Made by a program: the position numbers and the translations under genes. This document shows, piece by piece, positions 33,021 to 42,738 of a stretch of DNA of 64,000 nucleotides. The first letter of the stretch is position 1; the number at the start of each line of letters is the position of its first letter. Source of the stretch: CBDIHP01 sp965279195 (GTDB taxonomy: Bacteria; Planctomycetota; Planctomycetia; Isosphaerales; Isosphaeraceae); contig CBDIHP010000022.1 in assembly GCA_965279195.1 (NCBI GenBank), positions 1 through 64,000 of the forward strand, written 5' to 3'. Below the pieces are notes generated by a model. That model was given only the letters and a program-made list of their open reading frames with translations, was not told the DNA's origin and did no database searches.

Positions 33021-34100
33021 ATGCGGACGGGGGCGGGAGCGCGGGCGGACTATCGGGTTGTGGAGATCGCGTGGCGCGGCGGGGCGGCCGTGGAGATCGA
33101 GGTGATCCTCCTCGGGCCGACCCCCTCGATCGCCGACGCGGTCGCGGCGCGCGAGGACGGGATCCGGCGGGCGGGCCGGCGGTTGGGCCGGCTGCTCCGC
33201 CTGTACCCGACGGCCGAGGCCTTGGCCCTGGCCCCCGAGGCGGTGCGGCGGGAGCTGGCGACGAAGCGGGCACGGCTGGACGCGGCGGGCCGGGAGATCG
33301 AACTGCTGGGCCGGATCGCAGGCGGATTGCCCACCTCCGACGGCCGCGTCGGCGAGGGGCCGGCCGCCCCGACCCCGTCCGACTACGGCCCGCACCGCAC
33401 GATCGCGGGGGTCGCGGCGGCGGCGCGGGCGGAGTGCGACGCCTTGGTGCGTGAGATCGCCGAGGCCCAGCGGCCCCCCTCGATAGTGCCGCGGCCGCCC
33501 GGCCCGATCGACGCCGAGCTGGCCCGCTCCCGCGCCGATCGCCTGGGTGAGCTGGAGGGGCGCCTGCCGCCGGAGTGCCCCACGCTGGTGGCGGCCGACC
33601 TGTCCGGTTCGAGCGTGGCGCGGGTGCGTCGCCGCCGCTTCCTGGAGGCCTACGGTCGCGGATTCCCGGAGCGGGTCCGGTCCGGCGAGCTGTCGATCGA
33701 GGCGGCGTATCGCCTGGCTCGAATGGTGCGCCGGCTGGCGCTGGGCCGGGAGTCCCCGAGGCGCTATCCTGGGCCGATCCGCACGCCCCCGGCGGGGCGT
33801 CCGCGCCCCCTATCGGGTTTGCGTCCCTCGGGCCAGGCCGCCGAAGAGAAGACCGCCGATCGCCCCCGCGATCTCGTCCGACGCGATCAGGCCGGAGGGC
33901 CATCGCGGGGAGGGCGGTCGGCGACAGCCCCGGCACACCCGCCGGTCGCTCCCACCGGACGGCGATACTCCGCGGGCGTGCCCTTCACCCCGCCACCGTC
34001 GCCCGGGGGACGCCGGCCCATCCACGACAATCCGTGCGCCCGGGCGATCCGATCGCTCGCATGCGAAGGCGGTCCACGGGCGACGCCGCCCGGCTGCTGA
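33021..34100 (+). CDS. Hypothetical protein, conserved-looking helical core
   Basis: From the ATG at 33021 (MRTGAGARADYRVVEIAWRG), or a TTG at 33012 that has GGAGGGGG 7 bases upstream, the frame runs to 34100. Residues 1-250 look real: a short beta region (VVEIAWRGGAAVEIEVILLG), then long helices (AVRRELATKRARLDAAGREI and ADLSGSSVARVRRRRFLEAY) ending SIEAAYRLARMVRRLALG. After about 33780 the sequence becomes Pro/Arg-rich and may be out-of-frame tail, so the true end may be earlier. No family is recognised. Similar small basic unknown proteins occur at 43.8-44.8 and 56-58 kb. Confidence 0.5.
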   Translation: MRTGAGARADYRVVEIAWRGGAAVEIEVILLGPTPSIADAVAAREDGIRRAGRRLGRLLRLYPTAEALALAPEAVRRELATKRARLDAAGREIELLGRIAGGLPTSDGRVGEGPAAPTPSDYGPHRTIAGVAAAARAECDALVREIAEAQRPPSIVPRPPGPIDAELARSRADRLGELEGRLPPECPTLVAADLSGSSVARVRRRRFLEAYGRGFPERVRSGELSIEAAYRLARMVRRLALGRESPRRYPGPIRTPPAGRPRPLSGLRPSGQAAEEKTADRPRDLVRRDQAGGPSRGGRSATAPAHPPVAPTGRRYSAGVPFTPPPSPGGRRPIHDNPCARAIRSLACEGGPRATPPGC

Positions 34101-34149
34101 TCCACGCGCATCAATGACAGGGACCTTCCAACGGGACATCAGCGTTGCC

Positions 34150-34340
34150 ACCTCAGGAACAGGTGGATAACAGGTGGCGGCCGAGCGGAGTGCCCGTCGG
34201 TATGCACCAGCGCCAGAGGTGTCCGTCACCGTCCCGTGACGGACGCCTTCCTGGCCGTCAAATTACCGTCGCCCATTTAGCTGATGGTCGCCCGGGAATC
34301 CCAAATTTGCCGCGATTCCGCAGGCGATTTCCAGCCCGCC
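34150..34340 (+). repeat. Dispersed repeat of about 190 bp, copy A
   Basis: Starts ACCTCAGGAACAGGTGGA and continues with AACAGGTGGCGGCCGA, GTGTCCGTCACCGTCCCGTG and CGGGAATC blocks. Copy B with the same block order lies at 60413-60600. Non-coding in both places. Confidence 0.6.
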
Positions 34341-34485
34341 AGGGCCCCCGGCGGCCAACTAAAAGTTGAATCGTTTAGTCATATAAAGTTTTCTGATGCG
34401 TTTGGTGACGACGGAGATGCCCGACGCCGGCGGTGTGCCAGTACCGGGCGCGGGGGCGGTCATGCTCCGAGCGTCCTGGCTCGCT

Positions 34486-34734
34486 TCAATCGTCCTTCCA
34501 CGGGCCACTGAACATGAGTGCGAAATAGCAGGCCGGCCAGACGGGGGCGGCATAGGGGATGAAGGCGAGGGACGTCACGAAGTGCATACCGCCGGGGTTG
34601 GCTGCCCAGTTGGCGGCGGCCCTGGCGGGGTTTGGGTGGATGAATCTCGCAGAGTAGGGGATCGAGAACGACCCGATGGTGAGGGTGTCCGCGATGACGC
34701 GGCGTCCCCGGTGGCGGTCGTTCCCCGTGGCCAT
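34486..34734 (-). CDS. Small hydrophobic ORF of unknown function
   Basis: An 82-residue ORF; GAGG lies 6 bases before the ATG at 34734. After a polar start the sequence is mostly aromatic and hydrophobic (MHFVTSLAFIPYAAPVWPAC, then YFALMFSGPWKDD), consistent with one membrane segment. No family is recognised and no operon partner is present. Flanking sequence is repeat-rich, so it may be a gene remnant. Confidence 0.35.
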   Translation of the reverse strand: MATGNDRHRGRRVIADTLTIGSFSIPYSARFIHPNPARAAANWAANPGGMHFVTSLAFIPYAAPVWPACYFALMFSGPWKDD

Positions 34735-34933
34735 CGCGATCCTCGATGCGGCTAAAGCAAGGGCTTTCAGCTCATGGGGTTGGCGAAGAGCCGGGGGCCG
34801 TCGAGGCCGACCCGCCAGACGCCGTATCCCCGCTCTTCGGGCGTGACGGCGAGGAACAAGATGCCCTCGCCCCGCGCAGGACGACGGGCCGGCGCGGGGA
34901 GCGGGCGGTCGCGGCGATCCTTGGAGCGTGAAT

Positions 34934-34991
34934 CTTTACCCTGTCCGAAGGCTTGTTTTCTGCTGAAAACGGCCCTGCAACCAGGGTAAAG
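34934..34991 (-). terminator. Double stem-loop downstream of the surface protein gene
   Basis: A perfect 10-bp stem CTTTACCCTG / CAGGGTAAAG (34934-34943 and 34982-34991) encloses an inner hairpin GTTTTC-TGCT-GAAAAC (34955-34970). It lies 86 bp beyond the stop of the 1,290-residue minus-strand gene and is the best candidate for its terminator, though without a clean T-run. Confidence 0.5.
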
Positions 34992-35076
34992 TTAGAGGCG
35001 ATTAGCGCACGCGCACCGGTGCCGTCGCGGGCCCTAGGCGCCTCTCCGGGTCCCGGGTCGGCACCCGGCGGATCGG

Positions 35077-38000
35077 TCAGGATGACCACTCGCCGAGGGT
35101 GCTCAGCACGATGACGACCGCCTCGATCCTCTTGCGATTCGTGCCGGTCGTGCCGGTCGCTTCCACCTGCTTCACGCCCGTCAGTTTGACGTCGCCGGCA
35201 AGCGAAGTCAGGTCAACGACCTCGCCCGAGGCCCTCAACACGTCGTCGCCGGCCGAGTCGGTGAGGATGGCCTTGTCGTTGCCGCCGTTGACGGCATTGA
35301 TCTCGACCTGGCCGAAGCCGGTGCCTCCGATCGTGAACGCGCCGTTGGTCAGGCTCGCCTGGCCGGGCGTGGCCGCGATCAGGTCGTCGCCGGCCGAGTC
35401 GGCCAGGACGAGCTTGTCGCGGCCGCCCTGGGTCGAGCGGGCGCCGAGGATGTCGAAGCCGCTCGCCCTGACCTGATAGCTGGTCGCGTACATCCTCGCC
35501 GAGTACGGCGCGGCCTCGACGGTGTCGCGGTCGGCCGAGTCGAGGAACACGGCCGTGTCGTGGCCGATGCAAGAAGCCCCGTTCGCGGAGACCCACGGGA
35601 AGGCCAGGGCGGTCACGTCCAGTCCCGGCCCGACCAGTCGCGACGAGGCCGACGAGGCGATGAGCGTGTCGTCCCCCTGCGTGCCGGTCAGGTAGGCCCG
35701 GTCGGCCCCGCCGCCGGCGCCGTCGCCGACGACCGAGGTGAATCCGGTGGCGTGGAGGTCATAGCCCGCGCCCGAGAGTTCGTTGTCGTTCGGGCTAAGG
35801 CTGAGCTTGTCGTCCCCCTGGCTGCCGCTCAGGGTGGCGCGGTCCTTGCCGCCGGCCGAGGCGATGCCGTCGATCCGGGCGAACCCGGTCGCGTTCAGCG
35901 TGTAGCCATTGCCCGACATCCGCGCCCCGGTGGGATTGCCGACGAAGCTGTCGTCGCCTGCCGAATCGTACAGAGAGGCCCGGTCGCTCGCCTGGCCGTT
36001 CGAGGTGCCGGTGACGCGGTCGAATCCCTTCACATAGTTATAGAAGGAATTGCCGTAGAGACGGGCGTCGGTCGGCGTGGCCTTGAAGGTGTCGTCGCCG
36101 GCCGAGTCGGTCAGGGTGGCGGAGTCGTCTCCGCCCGCGTTGGCGTAGCAATAGACGCGGTCGGACCCGGAGGTCGTCACATCGTACTCCGGCCCGACGA
36201 GGTGCTGGAAGGTCGGCGAGGCGCCGTAGACGTCGTTGCCGGTCGAGTCGTACAGATAGGCCCGGTCGCCCGCGCCGCCCTGGAAGACCACGGCGGCCGT
36301 GCCGTTCAGCTCGGCCCGCAGCAACGGAGAGACGAACGTCGAGGATCCCGGTGTGGCCGTGAACGATTCGGCGGCCGACGACCCGACGACCTTGACCAGG
36401 TCGTTCGTGCCGAGGTTGTCGAACGAGACGAGCGTGGCGGTGGTCGCGTCGAGCCTGGTGGCGACCCCGTTGACCGTGATGGTCCGGGCGCCGGCGTCGA
36501 TCACGATGAGGTCGGCGGCGTTGGTCCCGGAGAGGTCGATCTCCTTCTTGTAGGACACTTCCCCGGCGGCGGAGGTCCACTCGCCGAAGTCGTACTGGTA
36601 ACCGACCTCGCCCGCCCGCAGCGCGATACCCGAGAAGATATCATTGCGCACCAGGCCGTTGCGGTCGATCGGGTGGGCCTGGCCGACGAACGAGCCGGCC
36701 GATTCGCGGCCGTCGAGGTAGCCGGCCGGCTGGGTCTCCTGGAGCCGGTACGTCCCCGGCCGGAGCCCGGCGAAGTTGTACGTCCCGTCGGCGAGGGTCC
36801 TGGTCGAGAGCGAGACCGAGGCACCCCGGTCGTCGGTGCCCGTCAACTGCACGACCACGCCGGGGATGCCGGCCTCGCCGTCCTGATAGCGGCGGTCGTG
36901 GTTGTCGTCGGCGTAGACCCGGCCCCGGGTGGTGCCCGGCTGGACCCGGCCCAGGGTGTAGTCGGCCGCGTTGTCGCCGGGCAGGATCGTGATGTCGGAG
37001 ACCGAGCCGAGGTAGGCCGAGCCGCCGACGGTCCCCGCCGACGAGCCGCCGACGAGCGTGCCCTTGGTGCCGTCGGAGGACGTGATCCGGTACTTCCCGG
37101 CCGGGACGTTCTCGAAGAAGACGCAGCCGTGGCCCGTCGAGGTCAGGGTCTGGCTGACGGACTTGCCGGTGAAATCGGTGCCGGTGAGCGTGATCGTGAC
37201 GCCGCCCAGCGACGGGTCGGACGCGTCGATCTGGCCATTGGAATTCTTATCGAGGTACGCCGTGACGCCGACGCGAGCCGCCTTCGGCGCGGGGGCGACG
37301 TCGGTCGCCTTGACGGACGAGCCGCCGAGGTCGAGCACGGTGCCGCCGAAGGTGACGGTCACGTTCGAGGCCGTGCCGGGGGCGGTCGAGTAGAGCGAGG
37401 CGGCGTCGGAATTGGTGGCGTTGGCCGAGACGACCGAGCAGCGCACCTTGCTGTTGCCGGCCGCCCCGTTGCGGCTGTAGAGCCCGAAGACCGTGCCGCC
37501 ATCGACGTCGAGCACGGCGTAGGAGTCGCCCGCCGCCATCGGGTACGACTTCCGGCCGTGGTACGAGCTGTTCGATTCGGCCTGGGAGGCGTCGAATGCG
37601 TCCGACGCGATGACGTGGCCGAGGTTGGTGTCGGTCAACGCCCGGCGGGCGGCCTCCTTGTTGAACGCGGGCGATCCGGGCTGGAGATACTCCATGCCCT
37701 GGAGGCTGACGATGGCGACCTCGCCGCTGGTTTTCACGTCATCGCGGAGGTAGTTGACCTGCACGCTCGGCGTGGAGCCGACCTTGAGCACGCCCGCGCC
37801 CAGGGAACTGATTGCTGTGGCGGCGTCGGCCTGCTCCTTCTGGGTGGCGTAGGTGCCGATCGACTGGAAGGCGGTGGTCGCAACGAAGTTCTTCTGCGGG
37901 TTGAACACTTCGGAAACGGGCGTGGCCTTGCCGCGTGCGCCCGTGACCTGGAAGACCATGTCGTTGTAGTCCTTGTCGCTCGACCCATCGAGGCGGAGGT

Positions 38001-38949
38001 CCTCGAAGGCGAACAGGCTGCCTTGGCCGTCGAGGTCTCCGACCTGGCCGAGGAGCTGGGTCGTGATCGTGTACGGGTTCGCGGCCGGCAGCGAGAACAG
38101 GGGCCTGAGCGATCCGGTCGCTCCGGCGGGATTCGCTGCCACCTGCTCGAACGTGCCGCTGGGCACGAGGATCGCGGCGAATGTGTCGCCGGGCGTCATC
38201 GCGAGCGTGTGCACGCCCTTGTATGTGCCGGTGTTGAAGTTGCCCTCCCACGGCGTCGTCGCGGTGAACTTGGCCGCCTCATTCTGGACCCGGATGGCGA
38301 CGTGGCCCTGGGTGGTCTCGCTGAGCGCCCGGCGCGTGGCCTCCTTGATGTAATCGACCGAGCCGGGCGCGAGCTTCTCCATGCCCGTCAGGCTGAAGAT
38401 CCCGAGCTGGCCCGCGTAGCCGGCACCCCGGTAGAGGTAGTCGATGCCGACCTTGCCGTTGGAGCCGACGCGGAACTTGCCGACCTCGGCCGCGGCGTCG
38501 GGGGCGTTGTAGCCGGGGCTGCCGACCATCAGGCTGGTGTTGACCACGCCGCCGCCGGTGGTGCTCCAGGTCGAGGTGGCGGTCGTCTTGTTGACGAACA
38601 GGTCGGTCCCCCCCTGCCCCGAGTAGGTCACCGCCTTGACCGAGCCGGCCGCGAAGATCTTCTCGATCGCCTGGCCGTTCGGCTCGCACTGGACCCGGGC
38701 GACGATCGTGGTCGTGTCGCTACTGGTAACCGGCAGGCCGTTGGCGTCGGGTGTGGTCTTCTCGGCGTAGTTGACCGTGGCGCGGTCGGCCCCGGTGTCG
38801 CCGACGACGGCGAGCACGCCGTTGGCGTTGAGCGTGATCGACGCCGCCAGCAACTGGCGGCCTTCCATCACGTCGAACGCGGGCCGCCTCGCGTTCTTGT
38901 TGCGGCGGTTGCGGACGATGTGGCGGATCCGACGGTGGTCGCAATGCAT
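35077..38949 (-). CDS. Giant surface protein: LEPR-XLL, DUF4114-like, SdrD-B and repeat domains
   Basis: A 1,290-residue protein starting MHCDHRRIRHIVRNRRNKNA. A LEPR-XLL-type motif follows (FDVMEGRQLLA, about residue 30). A DUF4114-like segment occurs at about 300-350 (GSLFAFEDLRLDGSSDKDYN), and a related domain follows (SYPMAAGDSYAVLDVDGG). Two SdrD-B-like domains sit at about 570-790 (TAYLDKNSNGQIDASDPSLG and RVYADDNHDRRYQDGEAGIP, each with a G-x-Y-x-F closing strand). The C-terminal 450 residues are about seven degenerate units of roughly 65 residues, each beginning with D-R-A-x-L-x-D-S-A-G-D-D. This is a calcium-type, cell-surface adhesin or matrix architecture. No anchor motif is visible at the C-terminus. 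The opposite strand is also open for 1,138 codons, a GC artefact. Confidence 0.75.
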   Translation of the reverse strand: MHCDHRRIRHIVRNRRNKNARRPAFDVMEGRQLLAASITLNANGVLAVVGDTGADRATVNYAEKTTPDANGLPVTSSDTTTIVARVQCEPNGQAIEKIFAAGSVKAVTYSGQGGTDLFVNKTTATSTWSTTGGGVVNTSLMVGSPGYNAPDAAAEVGKFRVGSNGKVGIDYLYRGAGYAGQLGIFSLTGMEKLAPGSVDYIKEATRRALSETTQGHVAIRVQNEAAKFTATTPWEGNFNTGTYKGVHTLAMTPGDTFAAILVPSGTFEQVAANPAGATGSLRPLFSLPAANPYTITTQLLGQVGDLDGQGSLFAFEDLRLDGSSDKDYNDMVFQVTGARGKATPVSEVFNPQKNFVATTAFQSIGTYATQKEQADAATAISSLGAGVLKVGSTPSVQVNYLRDDVKTSGEVAIVSLQGMEYLQPGSPAFNKEAARRALTDTNLGHVIASDAFDASQAESNSSYHGRKSYPMAAGDSYAVLDVDGGTVFGLYSRNGAAGNSKVRCSVVSANATNSDAASLYSTAPGTASNVTVTFGGTVLDLGGSSVKATDVAPAPKAARVGVTAYLDKNSNGQIDASDPSLGGVTITLTGTDFTGKSVSQTLTSTGHGCVFFENVPAGKYRITSSDGTKGTLVGGSSAGTVGGSAYLGSVSDITILPGDNAADYTLGRVQPGTTRGRVYADDNHDRRYQDGEAGIPGVVVQLTGTDDRGASVSLSTRTLADGTYNFAGLRPGTYRLQETQPAGYLDGRESAGSFVGQAHPIDRNGLVRNDIFSGIALRAGEVGYQYDFGEWTSAAGEVSYKKEIDLSGTNAADLIVIDAGARTITVNGVATRLDATTATLVSFDNLGTNDLVKVVGSSAAESFTATPGSSTFVSPLLRAELNGTAAVVFQGGAGDRAYLYDSTGNDVYGASPTFQHLVGPEYDVTTSGSDRVYCYANAGGDDSATLTDSAGDDTFKATPTDARLYGNSFYNYVKGFDRVTGTSNGQASDRASLYDSAGDDSFVGNPTGARMSGNGYTLNATGFARIDGIASAGGKDRATLSGSQGDDKLSLSPNDNELSGAGYDLHATGFTSVVGDGAGGGADRAYLTGTQGDDTLIASSASSRLVGPGLDVTALAFPWVSANGASCIGHDTAVFLDSADRDTVEAAPYSARMYATSYQVRASGFDILGARSTQGGRDKLVLADSAGDDLIAATPGQASLTNGAFTIGGTGFGQVEINAVNGGNDKAILTDSAGDDVLRASGEVVDLTSLAGDVKLTGVKQVEATGTTGTNRKRIEAVVIVLSTLGEWSS

Positions 38950-39103
38950 GGGATGAGAGGTCCTGGAAATCGTTGAGAGAGAATCAAACTTCGAGCGATG
39001 CGCGGGAGGGATGCTGCCAGCGTCAGAGCATCCGGCGAAGACCGCCTCGTCCAGCGCGGGGTGTACGGGGTCGAGAAGACGAGATCCCCGGGCATGCCTG
39101 GGA

Positions 39104-40057
39104 TCAACCGAAGAAAATTTGTTTCTGCATGCGGTCCGGCAGCCCGGTGGCGGCGATCAGGGCGAAGCCGGCGATCTCGGCGACGACCTGGACGAGCCGC
39201 CATGCGAGTGCGACGGCCAGCGCGGTCTCGCCTCCGATCCATGGGGCGAGCAAGGCGGCGAGGCAGGCCTCGCGGACGACCAGCCCGCCGGGGGCGAAGA
39301 TCGCGAAGAATCCCGCGAGCCAGGCGGCGGCGTTCGCGGCGAGGATCGTGATCAGCGGGCAACTCGTCCCGCGGGGGACGCTCCAGACGACCGGGGCGAG
39401 CGCCAGGCCGTTGAAGACGGCCATCGCCACGTAGAAGGCGAACGGGGGGACGATCCGTCGGGGGCGGAGGTGGCTCGCACGCAGCGAGTCGAGCCGGTCC
39501 AGCAGCCCCCGGGACTTGCGGCGGAACCGATCGGTCCGCAGCACAGCAACGACGGCCGCGGTCGCCAGGCCCGTTGCGACGACGAGACGTGCGGGCGTGG
39601 CCAGCTCGACCAGCCACAGCGGGACCGGCGGCGGGCGGAAGTCGCCGAGAATCCAACCCAGTGCGGCCAGGAGCGTCCAGGACGCGACCGTGATCGCCAG
39701 CTCCAGCACGACGCTCGCGGCGACCTTCGGCCCGTCCAGGCCGCGTCGCGTCGCGAGCAACGCCCGCGAGCCGAATGCCCAGACGCTCCCCGGCAGCCAG
39801 CGGCAGGCCTCCGACGCCAGCCAGATCCGCGCCCCCGCGATCGGCTCGACCGGCTCCCCGAGGGCCCCCAGCACGAGGCCCCAGCCCGAAGCGTTGATGG
39901 AGCGATAGGCGAGGCTGAGGATCAGGCAGATGCCGAGCGCCCCCGGGCTCAGCCGACCCGCCGCCTCCAGCATGGTACCCCCATGCGTCGCGAGCCCCCG
40001 CGCCATCATCGCTGCTATGCCCACCCCCACCGCGATCACCGCCACCCGAGCACGCAT
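39104..40057 (-). CDS. Lysylphosphatidylglycerol synthase-type flippase-like membrane protein
   Basis: A 317-residue integral membrane protein; the ATG at 40057 follows GGGGGTGAG, so the longer frame to 40222 is rejected. It has about eight hydrophobic helices (VAVIAVGVGIAAMMARG, LSPGALGICLILSLAYRSIN, SVVLELAITVASWTLLAALG and others) and the E-L-A-x-x-x-A-S-W and G-G-L-V-V-R-E blocks of the UPF0104 / LPG-synthase transmembrane family. Members without the catalytic domain are thought to flip or transfer lipids. It is the last gene of a GT2-GT4-flippase order, 177 bp behind the GT4 gene, so a role in moving a glycolipid product is plausible (inference). Confidence 0.7.
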   Translation of the reverse strand: MRARVAVIAVGVGIAAMMARGLATHGGTMLEAAGRLSPGALGICLILSLAYRSINASGWGLVLGALGEPVEPIAGARIWLASEACRWLPGSVWAFGSRALLATRRGLDGPKVAASVVLELAITVASWTLLAALGWILGDFRPPPVPLWLVELATPARLVVATGLATAAVVAVLRTDRFRRKSRGLLDRLDSLRASHLRPRRIVPPFAFYVAMAVFNGLALAPVVWSVPRGTSCPLITILAANAAAWLAGFFAIFAPGGLVVREACLAALLAPWIGGETALAVALAWRLVQVVAEIAGFALIAATGLPDRMQKQIFFG

Positions 40058-40233
40058 CTCACCCCCTTCGTGATTGCACCATCGAAGCCCTGCCGGCGAG
40101 AGTACGGTGGCGTGCGGGCCGTCCGCGGCCAACCTCTCCGACATCGAGACCGGCCGCATGGGAGGTTTGTTCGGTCGACCGCCCTCGACAGTAGCCTTGG
40201 CCGCGGACGGCCCACACCCCACCCTGCCGGGGA

Positions 40234-41499
40234 TTAACCGTTAGTGAAGCCCACCAGTCGGCGACGTCGGGCCTTTGACACGCCCCGGTCGGAGATGGCG
40301 GCGCGGTAGACGTCTTCGAGCGTGTCGGTGATCCGCTCCCAGCAGAAGTGCTGCTGGGCGTAGGCCAGGCCCGAGGCGGCGAGCGTCTCGGCCCGGTCGG
40401 GATCGCCCAGGATCTGCAGGATCGCATGGGCGAGCGCCGACGGGTTCTTCTCGGGCACGAGCAGGCCCGTGTGATTGTGCTTCACGACGTCGGTGATCCC
40501 GCCGACGCCGCAGGCCACCACCGGCCGGCCGTGGCAGAAGGCCTCGATCGGGCCGACGCCCAGGCCCTCGGTGTCGCCGTTGTCGTCGATCACGGACGGG
40601 TTGATATAAACGTCGCAGGCCGCGTAGAGCGAGTCGAGCGTGTCCTGATCGACGAACCCGTGGAACTTCACCGCGTCGCCGAGGTTGAGGCCCTTCACCA
40701 GGGCTTCCAGCGTCGCCTTCTGGTCGCCGCCGCCGGTGATTTCGAGGACGGCCTTGCGGGACTTGAGGATCTCGGGCATGGCCCGGATCAGGTATTCCAC
40801 CCCCTTCCTCTGGATGAGCCGCCCGGTGAACAGGATGCGGGACACCTCGTTGCGCGGCAGCGGGCTGGGGCGGCCGAGGACGGTCGTGCCGTAGGGGACG
40901 ACCGCCGACTCGCAGCCCGAGATCCCCTTCACCTCATTCGCCGTGTGCGTGCTGTTGCAGATGATCTTATCCGACCCGACGAGGGCCGAGCGGAGCAGCG
41001 GGCGGACCCACTTCTTGCGCCGGGCCAGGGCGAACTCGGCCCCGTGGCAGTTGGTCACCACCGGGGCACCGCCGGCGAGCCGGGCGGCCGCGGCGATCGC
41101 ACCGTGCGGGAAGGGCCAGTGCGAGTGGATCACGTCGAACCCCTCGCGGACCGCCAGCTGCGCGGCGGCCAGCGAGCCCATCGCGACGTACGGCAGGCCG
41201 AGGACTTGCTTGAACGGGTTCTTGAGCTTGTTGGGCGCCCCCTGCTCGTGGGTCAGGTTCTCGTACCCTTTCGGGGCGTAGCGGAAGCGGTTGACGCTGA
41301 CGCCGTCGATCTCGTGGCTCTTCATCCCTTCATACGAGGGGGCCAGCACCGTGACACGGTGGCCGCGATTGGTGAGCCGGCGGACCGACTCGCGGAGCCA
41401 GGGCACCGCGTAGTCCCCCTCGTGCCGGGGGTAGGTCGAGCCGATGACGCAGATCTTGAGGCGGGAGGTCGTCCGCTGGGTCTTCTCGCAACCGGCCAT
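40234..41499 (-). CDS. Family 4 glycosyltransferase
   Basis: A 421-residue GT-B enzyme. The N-terminal domain has KICVIGSTYPRHEGDYAVPW and FDVIHSHWPFPHGAIAAA. The C-terminal donor domain has RILFTGRLIQRKGVEYLIRA, the G-G-G-D sugar-nucleotide loop and the E-x7-E signature (EGLGVGPIEAF). It retains configuration and would transfer a sugar from a nucleotide donor to a lipid or polymer acceptor in the cytoplasm; the specific sugar cannot be read. ATG at 41499. It follows the GT2 gene by about 108 bp on the same strand. The C-terminus is basic. Confidence 0.85.
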   Translation of the reverse strand: MAGCEKTQRTTSRLKICVIGSTYPRHEGDYAVPWLRESVRRLTNRGHRVTVLAPSYEGMKSHEIDGVSVNRFRYAPKGYENLTHEQGAPNKLKNPFKQVLGLPYVAMGSLAAAQLAVREGFDVIHSHWPFPHGAIAAAARLAGGAPVVTNCHGAEFALARRKKWVRPLLRSALVGSDKIICNSTHTANEVKGISGCESAVVPYGTTVLGRPSPLPRNEVSRILFTGRLIQRKGVEYLIRAMPEILKSRKAVLEITGGGDQKATLEALVKGLNLGDAVKFHGFVDQDTLDSLYAACDVYINPSVIDDNGDTEGLGVGPIEAFCHGRPVVACGVGGITDVVKHNHTGLLVPEKNPSALAHAILQILGDPDRAETLAASGLAYAQQHFCWERITDTLEDVYRAAISDRGVSKARRRRLVGFTNG

Positions 41500-41607
41500 G
41501 ATCGAATTCGTCCTGAAGGCTCGGGGCGTGGGGCGATCGCTCCGGCCCGGTCAATTGCCCGGGCCGGCTCACGAGGTTGATCGGAAAAGTGTGCGATCGG
41601 CTCCGCC

Positions 41608-42660
41608 TCAGCGGCCCATGTACCCGGTCGGCAGGGTGGTCGGGCGGATGTCGTCGTCGGGCCGCGAGGTGTCCTCGACGATCGGCAGGGTCCAGGAAGT
41701 CTGGAGGCCGCCGCGGATGATCAGCTCGGAGAGCAGGCCGCAGGCGAAGCTGATCAGCCCCGCCTGGAGGAAGATCAGCCCCGCGACGATCCCCGTCGCG
41801 CCGATCGCCGGGTTCAGGAACAGGCCGACGAAGCCCGCGAGGAGTGTCGGTAGGCCGACGACCGTGCAGCCCGCGACGATCGCTCCCAGGAAGTGCGACG
41901 GCCGCTCGCGGTACTTCCGCAGGAAGCCGACCGTGATCATGTCCATGAACCCGCGGATGAACCGCTCGATCCCGTACTTGCTCACCCCGTGGACCCGCGG
42001 GTGGTGCTGGACGACGATCTCGGTGCTCTTGAACCCGTTGATGGCCGACAGGGCCGGGACCATCCGGTGCAGTTCCCCGTGGAGCGTGAGGGCCTTGGCC
42101 ACCTCGGCCCGATAGCACTTGAAGCCGCAGTTGTGGTCGTGCAGGTTCACGCCCGAGAACTTGCTGAGCATCCTGTTGAAGACCCGGCTCGGCAGGACCT
42201 TGTGCCAGGGGTCGTGCCGGACCTTCTTCCAGCCGCTCACCAGGTCGTAGCCCTCGGCGAGCTTCTCGAGGAAGCGGTGGATCTCGGCCGGGTCGTCCTG
42301 GAGGTCGGCGTCCATCGTGAAGATGACCCGGCCGTTGGCCGCCCGGTAGCCGGCGGTCAGGGCGGCGGCCTTGCCGCAGTTGCGGCGGAACCGCAGGCCC
42401 CGGACCCGCGAGGGGTCGCGTTCGACCAGCGACTCGATCGCCTGCCAGGAGTCGTCCGTGCTGCCGTCGTCGATGAAGATGTACTCGATCGCTGTCTCCG
42501 GGCCGAACTCGTCGGAGATCCGCTCGTAGAGTTCGACGATCGTCTCCTGCTCGTCCTTGAGGGGGATGATGAAGCTGACGTCGACAGGCCGCGTGCCGGC
42601 CGAGTTGGGGTCGGTCTCATCGGAGCCATCGAATACGCGATTTTCGACGGACATGATCAT
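41608..42660 (-). CDS. Family 2 glycosyltransferase with C-terminal membrane helices
   Basis: About 350 residues from the ATG at 42660; ATG 42654 and a TTG at 42684 are alternatives, none with a clear ribosome binding site. The GT-A domain shows VSFIIPLKDEQETIVELYER, IFIDDGSTDDSWQ, RRNCGKAAALTAGYRAANGR and the metal-binding MDADLQDDP, then SGWKKVRHDP. Two C-terminal helices (FLGAIVAGCTVVGLPTLLAG and GIVAGLIFLQAGLISFACGL) resemble dolichol/undecaprenyl-phosphate sugar transferases of the DPM1/GtrB kind. It probably makes a polyprenyl-linked sugar donor at the membrane. It is the first gene of the three-gene set, and two 62-bp direct repeats lie just upstream. Confidence 0.85.
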   Translation of the reverse strand: MIMSVENRVFDGSDETDPNSAGTRPVDVSFIIPLKDEQETIVELYERISDEFGPETAIEYIFIDDGSTDDSWQAIESLVERDPSRVRGLRFRRNCGKAAALTAGYRAANGRVIFTMDADLQDDPAEIHRFLEKLAEGYDLVSGWKKVRHDPWHKVLPSRVFNRMLSKFSGVNLHDHNCGFKCYRAEVAKALTLHGELHRMVPALSAINGFKSTEIVVQHHPRVHGVSKYGIERFIRGFMDMITVGFLRKYRERPSHFLGAIVAGCTVVGLPTLLAGFVGLFLNPAIGATGIVAGLIFLQAGLISFACGLLSELIIRGGLQTSWTLPIVEDTSRPDDDIRPTTLPTGYMGR

Positions 42661-42738
42661 GCTGATGTGCTCGAACTGGGTCAAAGCGCATGGAGTTCAT
42701 CATTTTGCACTCTGTTATTTAATAGCTGGACCTCCCGA

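Noticed and set aside
35560..38976. 1,138-codon open frame on the plus strand
   Set aside because: It is the exact antisense of the large surface protein; its translation is Arg/Gly/Val-rich without domains. Long antisense frames are expected at this GC content.
42684..42686. TTG start for the GT2 gene
   Set aside because: An ATG eight codons later is at least as good and the extension is not conserved-looking.
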